Assembly: GCA_016110215.1 (NCBI GenBank)
Contig: JADWQD010000002.1
Coordinates: forward strand, 1,116,001-1,180,000
Length of the DNA: 64,000 bases
Origin: Capronia americana
Taxonomy: Eukaryota; Ascomycota; Eurotiomycetes; Chaetothyriales; Herpotrichiellaceae
Reading direction: 5' to 3'
Under the pieces are notes generated by a model that did not search any database, was not told the DNA's origin, and saw only the letters and a program-made list of their open reading frames with translations. Shown here one piece after another: positions 11,790-21,625 of this stretch. Each line of letters starts with the position of its first letter. Within the stretch, counting starts at the first letter, position 1. The position numbers and the translations under genes are program-made.

Positions 11790-13730
11790 ATGCGCTCCTT
11801 CCGCACTGGTTTCAGCAAACTGCTGATCCAGTTCCTCGTCTTTCTGTCTTTCGTCAACCTCGTGACAACTCACCCTCATGGGTCCAGTCATCTTCTCGAG
11901 GGCCGGGATGGACCAATCCAATCCAGCAAATATCCCATTCCCGCCAAAGCAAAAGCGAGCTCAATCTCTGCAAGCCCAGTTTCCTCCTGCACCGGAGTTC
12001 ATTGCACTAATCCGACTCTGCCACCCTTGGGCTTACCATGCGATGCTGCGAATGGCACCACCTTCGTCACTGCGCTCCCCAATGGCACAAAGTACACCAT
12101 GATCTGCGACATCGACTTCCCTGCGCAGGACATCTATCCTTTCATTCTAGCCGGCTCTTTCGATGAGTGTTTGGCACATTGTGAGGCCTACAATGAGAAA
12201 GCCGTGACAGGCACCCGCTGCGCCGGGTTTGTCTTCGCGCCGGATCGCAGCCACGGCGCCGACGATTGCTACCTGAAGTCGTCTTTGAACAACCCTAGCT
12301 CGGCTACAATCCACCTTATGGGTGCAACCGTCCTCCCTCCCCCACCGCCACTTGCTCTGCCACCAACATCATCCTCACTTCCGACCCCTCGGTCGAACCT
12401 GGGTAAATCCTACTCTGAAGTCAACGTAGGAAACGTCAAAGTCCTGGGCAGCTCCACAAACAAGCCTACCAAGCAGTATGTCAGTCATGTACCGGCTACT
12501 CCCCAGAAGCTTGCAAGCAACCTCCTTGTGCCCGGGCTCAACGCCGACCTCATCACCAAGTATCCAATTGCTGATGATACCGGCTCTTGGACTGAAGGTC
12601 AGTTGCCCAGTGGTGTCAAACTGTCCGACATGAAAGTTGCGCCACGCATGTCTCGTGATGGTGGAAAAGGAGGGACAATCAATGAAACACATATCTTCGT
12701 CTTCTGTGACACTGCAAGCTTCTCGGATGAGCAAGGTATGGTCGGTTTCGTATCCAGCTCTGTCGCCACAGACGACGGGATGAAGGCGCTCTATGACGAA
12801 CCCCTCGATCTTGTCGACAACCTCGGCGAATGGCAGGACGATGTTGGCAGAATGCGAGGCTTTGCTCCCATGACCACTGGAGAAGAATCCTTCAACATCG
12901 ACCTCTCCGGCAAAGGATATCGATATGCGGTATGGCCGGAATCCTCACTCATACCTTTCAATGCCTCTCATGCCCTGCTTTATCCTGCCCTGGTGTACGA
13001 TGTTGTCGACATGAGCAATCAGGCAGCAGTTTTCAACGACGTTGGAAACACCATCCTCCTAATATCCGTGGACCCTACGTACGGCCCGACTGCCCAGCGC
13101 ATTGTCCCGCAACTGTACAATCGGGACGAAGTCACTTTTGGCACTCTGGGCGGAATCCGCTCTTGGGGTCCTGCGGGCAAAGGCGGTAATGACGGCCACA
13201 TCTATCTCTTCGGCAAGGGTGACAATGGTGTCCTCGTCGCCAGAACTGTTCCAGATGGCTTCACTGACTTGTCGACATACCAATATTGGGATGGTGACTC
13301 CTGGACCGAAGACATGCCGTCGCCATCATCGGATGCTGTCATGCTGGACATGCAGGTTCAGGACTTGGATCTCGTCTATGTTCCAGCCATCCGAAGCTTC
13401 CTCATGATCTACCTCAATACGCTTGCGGACAACACATTCTACTATCGCCACCTGAGCCTTGATCTCGACGCTGATGACAAAGACTTTGACGTGGATAACA
13501 TTGTCAAAGCCGCATGGTCCGACGAGGGAGTCTTGGCCAAGATCGACGCGCCTGTGGAGGGATACATCTATGCCGGCGGCATGCATGCTGGTTATTTCGG
13601 TGGCGACGATATCACCAACGGTGGTTCGAAGATCCTGATCACCTGGACCGAGCATACTGGAAAGGACGCCGATTCTCCCGAGTCTGGATACGCTCATAAG
13701 TCTGCGTATGTCGAACTCAATCTTTCCTGA
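11790..13730 (+). CDS. Secreted PAN/Apple plus DUF4185-like beta-propeller protein
   Basis: Intronless, 646 aa from the ATG at 11790. This start is preferred over the longer frame from 11601 because it begins a signal peptide (basic MRSFRTGFSK, hydrophobic LLIQFLVFLSFVNLV, cleavage near TTHPHG). Residues about 70-165 form a PAN-like module (CDAANGTTFVT, YTMICDIDF, SFDECLAHCEAYN, CAGFVF, CYLKSS) with six or more cysteines. A proline/serine linker follows. The C-terminal 400 residues carry repeated beta-propeller signatures such as HIYLFGKGDNGVLVARTV and YQYWDGDSWTEDM, as in DUF4185-type sugar-binding or hydrolase-like folds. Several NxT/S sites suggest glycosylation. A cell-wall or extracellular carbohydrate role is inferred. 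No catalytic residue can be assigned. Confidence 0.8.
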   Translation: MRSFRTGFSKLLIQFLVFLSFVNLVTTHPHGSSHLLEGRDGPIQSSKYPIPAKAKASSISASPVSSCTGVHCTNPTLPPLGLPCDAANGTTFVTALPNGTKYTMICDIDFPAQDIYPFILAGSFDECLAHCEAYNEKAVTGTRCAGFVFAPDRSHGADDCYLKSSLNNPSSATIHLMGATVLPPPPPLALPPTSSSLPTPRSNLGKSYSEVNVGNVKVLGSSTNKPTKQYVSHVPATPQKLASNLLVPGLNADLITKYPIADDTGSWTEGQLPSGVKLSDMKVAPRMSRDGGKGGTINETHIFVFCDTASFSDEQGMVGFVSSSVATDDGMKALYDEPLDLVDNLGEWQDDVGRMRGFAPMTTGEESFNIDLSGKGYRYAVWPESSLIPFNASHALLYPALVYDVVDMSNQAAVFNDVGNTILLISVDPTYGPTAQRIVPQLYNRDEVTFGTLGGIRSWGPAGKGGNDGHIYLFGKGDNGVLVARTVPDGFTDLSTYQYWDGDSWTEDMPSPSSDAVMLDMQVQDLDLVYVPAIRSFLMIYLNTLADNTFYYRHLSLDLDADDKDFDVDNIVKAAWSDEGVLAKIDAPVEGYIYAGGMHAGYFGGDDITNGGSKILITWTEHTGKDADSPESGYAHKSAYVELNLS

Positions 13731-14106
13731 GTGCGAGCTTCCTATGCCACCCTTGTATTACAAGCTCCCCTCAAGGTCTGCAGCAGCGAAGGATTAAAAA
13801 CTTCTGACGACTCGGCATGATAAACCTGGATATGATTTATGACCACGGCCGTTATCGCTATTCACGTTATCATCGGGGTTCTGAGCGATATCCTCCCATT
13901 GGATTACTTTCCTCTTCTTGCCTGCGGGCCGGGATGTTTTGCAATCTGCAGTGGTGGAGTTAGGAAAAGGTCTTGCCTTGTCTTCACGCAAGGAATGATT
14001 GATGAGCTACGACTTGACTTGTGTCAAAATTGTCCTGATGTAACAGAAACAGCTTCATAGCACGGAGTCACGGTGAGTACGTGACCACGAAGATGAGAAC
14101 AATCGA
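13731..14106. other. Intergenic
   Basis: Presumed 3' region of the secreted PAN protein gene. Nothing recognisable. Confidence 0.5.
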
Positions 14107-14581
14107 ATGAATTGGCGACCATTGTCTGCAGCTGTTCCTCGATTTCTAGTGGAAACTACCAGCGTAGCAACCTTGATATGACTGCCAGAAGCTCTTACCC
14201 TTGCAGGAGCTTGTTTTCGGCTTCAGTCATGCCGAAGATCATGCTATCCCACTCTATCCACAAAGCGCGCTGCCGCCCTCCATCCTTCCCGTTTCTCCGG
14301 CGCTCTCCCTCCTGCCCCCATCCACATCCGCACCACAGAGCCCCATCTCCTCGTTGTCCGGAAGATCGTCGACCGAGTTGGCCTGGCGCATCATCCTTGC
14401 AACCTTTCCCCGCGCCGAGACCATGGCGGGCCACTATTTGCGGGACACCGGTCTCCCCTTTTTGAGGGGTAAGCTGATTAGCACCAGGGCGACGCGGCAT
14501 CAGCAATCATGCACGAGATGGTGGTGGAAGCTCGCCGAAGAACGGAAGGGCAAAGAGGTTAGGGAAGCAGTCGTTACTTGA
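14107..14581 (+). CDS. Possible small protein, 143 aa (2 exons), unrecognised
   Basis: Tentative. An ATG at 14107 opens a 19-codon exon ending at 14163. A GT...TTGCAG intron of 43 bp (14164-14206) joins it in phase to an open frame through 14581. The product has a proline/serine-rich middle and a basic C-terminus with a WWWKLAEERKGKE stretch. No family is recognised. The intron is at the lower size limit and the donor GTAGCA is weak, so this may be a chance frame in a GC-rich stretch. Confidence 0.25.
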
Positions 14582-14858
14582 GAAGCAGAAGATCCTATCG
14601 ACACTTTGATCCCTTCTCTCGTCCTGGCCTTCATAATATCCCATCTTCCAAGACTGACTGACAGGTCTAGGAGGAACGACATCTGTTAACATCCTGACAC
14701 GACCCGAACGCTCTCACTCCGACGCGTTCGCTTCACATCGGATCGTAACCAAACCCTCTATCTGTCTGCTGCTCGTCACGAAAAGCCATCATAATCACGA
14801 AGACAACCGTGGCCGCTGACATCGTAGACCACCGACATAACATATCCCATCCTCCGAA

Positions 14859-16109
14859 ATGGCAGCAGTAGCCAATGGCCAGGCGTCGACAGGCCCTGCT
14901 CCGGCAGCCCCAGCTGAGGGTCAAGACCCAGGCTCGTACCCTCTCGCGGCTCAAATCCCGTTGAAGTCCTTCCAACTCCCGGAGTTCCCTCAACAAGCAT
15001 CGCGGTTAAGGGAACTCACGCTCACGGCCGACATCAAGCTCGACGAATACCAACACATGGTACAAACCCCCGAGGACGCCATCATCACGCAGCCACCGCT
15101 GGACGAACTCCCCCAATCCATCACCCACCTCACGTTCGAGCTCTTCGGCCTCGGGTTCCCGGGGACGCCACCGTTCCTGACGCGCATCGCGCGCTCGCTG
15201 CCCAACATCCGCAGCGTCACCTTCTTCAGCTGCCTGATCGACGGGCTGGACGACCACTCGCGGCGCGACGCGGAGAAGTTCTTCGAACTCCTCCCGCACC
15301 TGAGGGAACTGCACATCATCGACTCGTTCGCGCGGCCGGGCTTCTTCACCACGGTCGGGTCGCTGCTCGAGAGGCACGCCACCGAGGACAACCCGGCCGA
15401 GGGCTTCAAGCTCGTCGACGTCTCGTACACGTTCCGCGGGCATGAGGACTCGGACTTCCTGGCCCGCGTCCAGGGCGAGGACCTCTCCAGCCTGATCGTC
15501 AAGGGCGTGGTCGGCGCGTCCTTTGACTTTGTGCCCCAGCGCCAGGACGACCTGCAGGAAGGCGAGGCCGACGAGGACGGCAAGGACAAGCCCCTGGGCA
15601 AGCTGAACGAGGGGGTCCTGCCCTTTGCGTGCGACGGGCGCGCCCCGACGGCGACGAGGAAACGGTTCGAGGCCCTCAGCCACGCGGGCCAGCTGAAGAG
15701 CTTGAAGGTCCTCAATCTGGGCATGTGGTCCCTGCGGCCCGCCGAGGTCGGTCAGGTCGTGTACGCCTGCGCCGGCGGTTCGTCGCGGCCCGGTCTGGCC
15801 GACCTGACCGTGAGTGTGCTCCTCGAAGACGGGTGGGTCGAGAAATTAGCGAAAGGCCTGGACGACGGTGGCGTGGCCGCCGAGCTGGAGAGCGTGGAGA
15901 TCATTGGCGTTCCTGACCGGGTTGCTGGAGAAGAAGGGGAGAGTGACGATTGGAAGGCCGGACTGACGGTCGTGACCAGGGAGGATGTCGAGAAGATCGC
16001 CGCGGGCGCGCCCAAGCTGGCCAAGGTCGGCATGAGTATTCTGAAGGTCAAGACCGCGCCGAATGTCTTGTTCTATAAGGTAGACGGAGAGGGGTGGAAA
16101 GAGAGGTAA
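14859..16109 (+). CDS. Leucine-rich, F-box-LRR-like uncharacterised protein
   Basis: Intronless, 416 aa. The ATG at 14859 begins an Ala/Pro-rich N-terminus. From about residue 45 the sequence shows degenerate leucine-rich repeats, each a strand-like LxxLxL followed by a helix: RLRELTLTADIKL, SITHLTFELFGLGF, NIRSVTFFSCLIDGL, LRELHIIDSF, LKSLKVLNLGMW and ELESVEIIGV. This is the style of fungal LRR proteins related to F-box partners, but no F-box is present. There is no signal peptide or membrane span, so it is probably cytosolic or nuclear. Local GC and G/C-ending codon use are higher than in the neighbours, and this produces long antisense shadow frames. Function unknown. Confidence 0.7.
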   Translation: MAAVANGQASTGPAPAAPAEGQDPGSYPLAAQIPLKSFQLPEFPQQASRLRELTLTADIKLDEYQHMVQTPEDAIITQPPLDELPQSITHLTFELFGLGFPGTPPFLTRIARSLPNIRSVTFFSCLIDGLDDHSRRDAEKFFELLPHLRELHIIDSFARPGFFTTVGSLLERHATEDNPAEGFKLVDVSYTFRGHEDSDFLARVQGEDLSSLIVKGVVGASFDFVPQRQDDLQEGEADEDGKDKPLGKLNEGVLPFACDGRAPTATRKRFEALSHAGQLKSLKVLNLGMWSLRPAEVGQVVYACAGGSSRPGLADLTVSVLLEDGWVEKLAKGLDDGGVAAELESVEIIGVPDRVAGEEGESDDWKAGLTVVTREDVEKIAAGAPKLAKVGMSILKVKTAPNVLFYKVDGEGWKER

Positions 16110-16853
16110 GAGGTGAGAGGTGAGAGACACACGCCTGAACTGTCTGCGGAAATGAAATGTTCAGATTCGAGATCGATCCTGAATAGAACAAAAAAAGCCA
16201 TTGTTTTGAATCGGTCTACTCATTCGTACGATTACATGAAATACCCGTCCACATGAAGTACTCATTAATGATTATTGTCTATCCTGACGCGTGATTACAC
16301 TCCTAATTTCAACGATTACTTGGAAGGGAATCTTCCGATAAACAACTTCTCCCACCCATGGTTGACCATGGAAATTGGTATTTCCATGGCGGCGCAATCG
16401 TCATTCACAGAGATGAAAGGAGACATGTAACTCTAGCTCAGCAATTCGTTGCTTATTGATGTAATCTCTTCTATGTTGGTTTCTGTGCCCTAAAGGCGAT
16501 AATCACCCCCCCCTGCTAGTGGAGCAGCTCCCACGACGGTTTACTCTCTGAGCGCCACTTCTGGTCGATGTTCTCGACTTTGTTACCGTCCATGTGTTTC
16601 AGCCACGATAACCCATGCACCGTCTTTGGGCAAGCTGTTGGGCTGCAAAGCCCAATTCGTCCAACACCTATCAGCTAGCTTGTCGTGTGCTGCCTTGGGA
16701 AAGCTCGAGCTCTTGATATCCGTGGAAGCCGGCCGAATGAAATATGTCATGATTCACGTCATTTCGTTTCAATAGGAACTTGAGTTGCTCGCGCCTTTGA
16801 ACAGCTCCGCCGTCAATCATGCTTGTTGCAACACGGATTGAGCTGGTGCTAGC
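16110..16853. other. Intergenic, 3' ends of two convergent genes
   Basis: AT-richer than its surroundings, with no coding signal. It contains the perfect hairpin listed at 16366-16389. Confidence 0.5.
16366..16389. repeat. Perfect 10-bp inverted repeat, 4-nt loop
   Basis: CCATGGAAAT and ATTTCCATGG flank TGGT and pair exactly. A further CCATGG lies just upstream (16356-16361). It could be a terminator-like hairpin, a cruciform or a binding site between the convergent genes. Confidence 0.7.
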
Positions 16854-17093
16854 TTATTTGCGACTTCCGTAGCTGGAAGAGTTGCTGGGCTTGCCGACAT
16901 AGTCGGTGGACTGGGTTGAGGTGTATGAGGATCCACCGACACCGGTGTAGCGAGATGAACCTGAGCCCAGCTCTGGCTTCGGGTCATTCAGCGACGTCGG
17001 GCTCTTGTCGAAGCTGGAAGTGCTAGCATATTCTGATCCGCAGTTGCACGAATAAGTGCTCGAGTCGTTTCCGCAATAGGAGCATTTACCCAT
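16854..17093 (-). CDS. 79-aa Cys4 Gly/Ser/Tyr-rich small protein
   Basis: The start at 17093 follows a TATA-like box by about 70 bp and a CA-rich leader (ACGTCGCAAA before ATG). A longer frame upstream to 17405 reads through the promoter and is rejected. The N-terminus has a compact CSYCGN-x6-CNCG motif (C-x2-C-x8-C-x-C), able to bind one metal ion. The rest is low-complexity Ser/Gly/Thr/Tyr with repeated SSY, and probably disordered. No family is recognised. A stress- or conidiation-type abundant small protein is a guess from promoter strength and composition. Confidence 0.6.
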   Translation of the reverse strand: MGKCSYCGNDSSTYSCNCGSEYASTSSFDKSPTSLNDPKPELGSGSSRYTGVGGSSYTSTQSTDYVGKPSNSSSYGSRK

Positions 17094-17160
17094 TTTGCGA
17101 CGTGGGGTGGTGGCTGGTTGATATTGGGATATTTGAAGGGTTTGGTTGCTTGGAAGGCTG

Positions 17161-17170
17161 GTATATTTAT
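17161..17170 (-). promoter_or_regulatory. TATA box of the 79-aa Cys4 gene
   Basis: On the minus strand it reads ATAAATATAC, about 70 bp before the ATG at 17093. Confidence 0.5.
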
Positions 17171-18878
17171 CGCAAGGGTGCTTTTTTGTGGATAGGGTGT
17201 TTCGCTTTTGTGAGTTTGGATGTGGAGAGAAAGAGGAAGGCTCGAAAGCAGCAGCAGTAGACCTGCCTTTATAACCGCTGTCCATCATGTTGTTTGCACC
17301 TTCTCTCACTGAGCGTTTGGTTTGGAAGCAGCCGCCGATGTGGAAACGGCAATAACGAACTACGGTGAAGAGTCCTTTGACGGAATGTGATAAGAGAAAA
17401 TCCAAGTAGTGGGGGGGGATCTGTGGCAGTGGTAGGCGTGGCCGTTTTCCGCGGTGGCTTTCTCGTTGGAGGCTTGGGAGGGTCGATCGACAGTGAAGTA
17501 GTGATAGAAGAGAAGAAACCCTTCACCAGGAGCTGGGCAGATATAGTCATGCATTGCGGTCAAATAGTTCTAGCCTGCGAAGCGGTGAGTGAAGCAACAG
17601 CAAGAAGCGCTGTTGGGGACACTTATGCCCATGACAGCATTGCGAGCTTTCGCCGTGGTTGAGGATACACAGCCTCGAGATGGCAACCATGAATGCGGCA
17701 CCGTCAAACTGATTTGCCGTCTTCGGTCACATCTTTCATGCTGTGCACTGTTTCAAATTCTCCGGGTTCGTTGTTTCAAGTGGTTCTCGAAAATTCGGTC
17801 AACCACCTGCTGTGTCACGCATGCTGATAAGGGGCAGCGACATCGATCACAAACGCCACACTCGAGTCGTACCTTGGGAGCTGCCGAGTCTTTCGTCACT
17901 GTTGGTGATGGGCTCGTTCCCAACGTTCTACCATCCACAAGGTCGAGGAATCACCATCCTCTGCTTGACACACGCTTCTGCACCAAACACAAGATGTAGT
18001 GACATGCTTACGGACGCACCGGAGCTCTCAAGAATGACCAAATTCTGAACTGTGGCCAACATCCCGTATCAGTTGCCGGAACAGGAACAGCGTGAATTGC
18101 CTGATGAGCATCTCAAGAGTACACGCATTATGCAGCAAGTCGCCGTCTTGATGGCTGCTGCTTCCTTCATCGGCGGGTCATGAAGCGCTGCCACAAGGTC
18201 AGAACGCATTCCGAAGAGTCAGGAATGGCGATCCTGTCCTCGGCGGACGAGCATGTTAGGACGTTTGTAACGTGAGGGATCGATAAACCACCAGAGTTTG
18301 AATGAGCCTGTTTAGATTTGAGTTGAGAAAGGAAGAAAGATTGACCAACACGTCACGTGCGCGCCAACAAGCATAACCAGTGTTATGCTCCACCGTGCAG
18401 ATTCAGCGGCGCAGCAAAGAGCCAAATATGCAGAAGAGGTTGAATCCCGTCAGCATCACATTTGCAACAACGACGATCACGGACATTCACTGAATATGAG
18501 ACGTGATGGGAAGCGCAACGCATCCTCAGAAGACAATTCAAGAAAACCACAAGACCGTCAGCAACATCAGTTTAGCCTCTAAAAGCAAACAATCTTTCAC
18601 GCCCGCATGCAGACTCTTAACAACAGGGCAAGCTCCATCATCTTACATAGCGAGATACCCATGTCGACCACTCCTACTCAATCAGGGTATATGAAGCTCA
18701 ACTCTCATGTTGTTTCGAGCAGGGCGATATGCACGCAAATCCATTTCTTTGCTGCCAGTCTGACCAGTTGACGATCTACTCACAATGACCTCGAAGCAAG
18801 CTGGGCATACCGTGGTCTGATGGTATCATCATTTCTGTATGCTTTTGTTACCAAGCTATCTATTCTTCAGGCCGCCCC
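17171..18878. other. Intergenic, no gene recognised
   Basis: Promoter side of the Cys4 gene and 3' side of the SDR gene. Short overlapping frames only. Confidence 0.5.
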
Positions 18879-19866
18879 TTACACAGCCATCTGGAACTTG
18901 AACAAGTCCTTGCTAACGATCTCCTCCTTCTTTCCCTCCAACTCAGTCACGTCCCAGGTGGCACTGAGGTATCTACCGGACAACCAATCCCTCTTCGAAG
19001 CCGTCAACCATGTCAAAAAGCCGCCGCAAAGCCCGATATCATCGTTCAAGACTATCGAACCAGAGTCAGTTATCTCTCTCCGCGGATATATGAATGTACT
19101 CACTGGCGTCCCACTTGGCACCATCGGAAGCTGTGCGATGTCCCTCAGTCTGGGGCGTGAGCACCACACCTGGATGCACAGTGTAGAAGACCAGGCCGGT
19201 CTTGCCCTTGTAGTCATTGTCCAGAGACTCGATAAGACGATTCTGAGCAAGTTTGGAGATGTTATACGCCAATGGTGCGAAAGCACTGGCAGGAAAGTGC
19301 GAGAGCACCGATGTAATCGCGATGAAGGCCTGCGGTCCGTTGGATGAAGCCTTGAGCAGCGGGATGAAATGGCGGGCGAGATAGTACGTGCCGATGAAGT
19401 TGATATCGAAGACGCGAGGCAAGTCGGCGTCTTCCTCGACGTTGATAGGTAGGCGATGTGAGCCGTCTTCCGTGGTGATATACTTGGACATCACACCGGC
19501 GTTGGCAACCACGACGTCAACTCTGCCGAAGCGCGTCTTCGTCTCAGCAGCCAGTCTCACGACATCGGGCTCCTTCGCTGTATCAGCCACGAGAGCCAGG
19601 ACATCGATAGAGGGATTGACGGCCTTCAACTGGCGCGTGAGTTCATCGAGGTCCGACTGAGTGCGAGAAGAGATGATCAGCCCGCTGGCGCCAGCCTGCG
19701 CATAGGCAAGAGCGATGTGGAAGCCAATGCCCTTTCCTGCGCCAGTGACGACGACCACAAATGGTTTCGAGGAAACATGGTTGTTGGAAGGCAAGGTTGG
19801 GCCCTCAGGCTTATTGTGCAGAGTCGACGTGACTTGGAAGCCATATGAAGGAGGGGGGTACGCCAT
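18879..19866 (-). CDS. Short-chain dehydrogenase/reductase (2 exons)
   Basis: Exons 19866-19104 and 19051-18879 give 311 aa. Start at MAYPPPSYG, in the good ACCATGG context, rather than an in-frame ATG 22 codons upstream. The classical SDR motifs are all present: TGAGKGIG cofactor loop (about residue 42), SSRTQSDL after strand 2 (suggesting NADP preference), NAGVM, catalytic Ser in ITSVLS, and the YNISK pair. The last exon lies in a different frame and adds a C-terminal segment ending KFQMAV. A TATAAAG at 20024-20030 is the likely promoter. The family oxidises or reduces alcohols and ketones with NAD(P). The substrate cannot be told. Confidence 0.88.
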
Positions 19867-21625
19867 GGTAAGCTGGTGATCGATCTCCTGCTGGTGAAAT
19901 CGAAAGAGGTATGAACTGTCTTGAAGATGCAACGGGCGGCTTTCTGTGGTCGGTCTTGGTCTGGTGTTTTGGAGGTGCTGCTGATCGCTGAGGCAGACAG
20001 CATTGGACGTCGCGAAATCGCCTCTTTATACATGGCCAACTCCATCCTGGGACCTATATTGCTGTCGAGCATTACAAAGCTCAACAAACTGCTTCTTCGA
20101 AGGATTGGGCCGAGACTAGATCCTGCGTGAGTACTCGAAAACACTCGAATTTTGTGATCCCTTGCGAAGCTGACAGGCTGCCACTGCTATAATTGCGACG
20201 GTTCACTCACCAGCAGTGAGAGAAGAGGCGACACGGCGATTCAAACCAAACCAATTCAATGCATAGTTATCCTAATCGGGGGAGCACCAGCAAGATCAAG
20301 CCATCAAGCCATCAGGCAAGTCGCTGACCTGTTCAGCCGAATCTGGAGAGCTTAGCAAAGCAGCCAACGGCCCTACAGAGTACAGTAGCCCTTTGGTTTG
20401 CAGGACCGAAGAGAAGATTTTTGCGAAGGGTACGAGATACTCCGCTTATCGACGGCAACATCACAGAGCCATCTTGTTGCAAGAGTGGCACAACGCGCGT
20501 CGCGTTTCGCACCCGCATTCGCCCAAGCATACGGGGTACAGTACAGAGTAGACGGTACATGATGCACAGTCCACAATGTGCACGTATTTGATGGCCTGGA
20601 CTCCTAGCAGTCGTTAATCGACCTATGCATCCTGCCGTGTTTGTCCGTTCCTGTGTCCGTCCGTCTGTGACTTTGTCCCTCGAGACCCGAGTCAGTCATC
20701 ATGACAAAACAACAATCCAACAATCCAACAACTCAACCCACTCAACTAGGTAGGCCTTGGGACGTAAGGGGTCGAGGTGGCACAAGAGCAGCAGGAACCA
20801 AGGGGCAAAAAGCAAGCCACAAGCCATATAGCTACAATACAATACCATACAGTACCACCTCAAACCAAACCAAACCAAACCATACTATCCGTGTATATGC
20901 ATCCATTCATGCCTTCCTTCCCTGTGAGCGTCTATCCGACTCAAGGTACACAGTACTAATTAGTAAGAGAGGCGAGAGAGCGCGACGCAGGTATGTACTA
21001 ACCATGTACTCGCACAGTACAGTACACTACAGGACAGAACATGCGGAGAACAAAATAAGTAAAGTCGAAGGGGCTAAAATTCGGTCGTAAGTACGTACTA
21101 CTTGTCCCGTTATGCTGCGCCCTCTACGTTGTACTGTGGGGAGAGACTTGTTTGGTCATCCGACATGCGCCATTGCCTGGATAGGCGGGCGGGGATACAT
21201 GAGGCTGAACGTTTCGAATGTCGCGCAAAACCCGGGAGTCGCTGATTCGGTGGGAGTGGCAACGATGGGAATGACAGCAGGGCATCTGCCGTTCAGTAAT
21301 CGTTGCGTTTACTTCCCGCTTCAAGAAGGCGTGAGAAGAAACACCTAGGTTGGCCAAAATGAGGACGGCTCGTCTCCAAGGATCGGGGGTTGCTACCATC
21401 AGAGATACACACATCTCACGGCCGTATACGCTATAACCATGTCGCCGCTGCCATCGTCGCCAAAATGGGTGGGTTTATGCTGTCCGTTTCAGCAAGCCTG
21501 GCGCCTCCCTCAACCTCTGCTATGCGCTATAGTATGCCATCTTACACACTCCACCCTCGGGTACCATCCAGGCCCAGGAAATGCGGCTTGAAAGTATACA
21601 CCCCAGCTAATGTCCATGTCAATTC
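19867..21625. other. Intergenic, repeat-rich in places, no gene recognised
   Basis: Contains the SDR promoter (TATAAAG at 20024-20030 on the minus strand), a CCAAA/CCAAAC run near 20862-20881, and many GTAC/AGTACAGTAC motifs between 20960 and 21110. The open frame at 20701-21090 is built from these repeats and is not credible as protein. The right end is the 3' side of the ING gene. Confidence 0.5.

Noticed and set aside
14990..15724. Long antisense frames (225-244 codons) within the LRR gene
   Set aside because: Shadows of a GC-rich coding sequence; Arg/Ser-rich with no motif.
20701..21090. 129-codon plus-strand frame
   Set aside because: Made of simple repeats (CCAAAC, AGTAC) and without protein-like composition.
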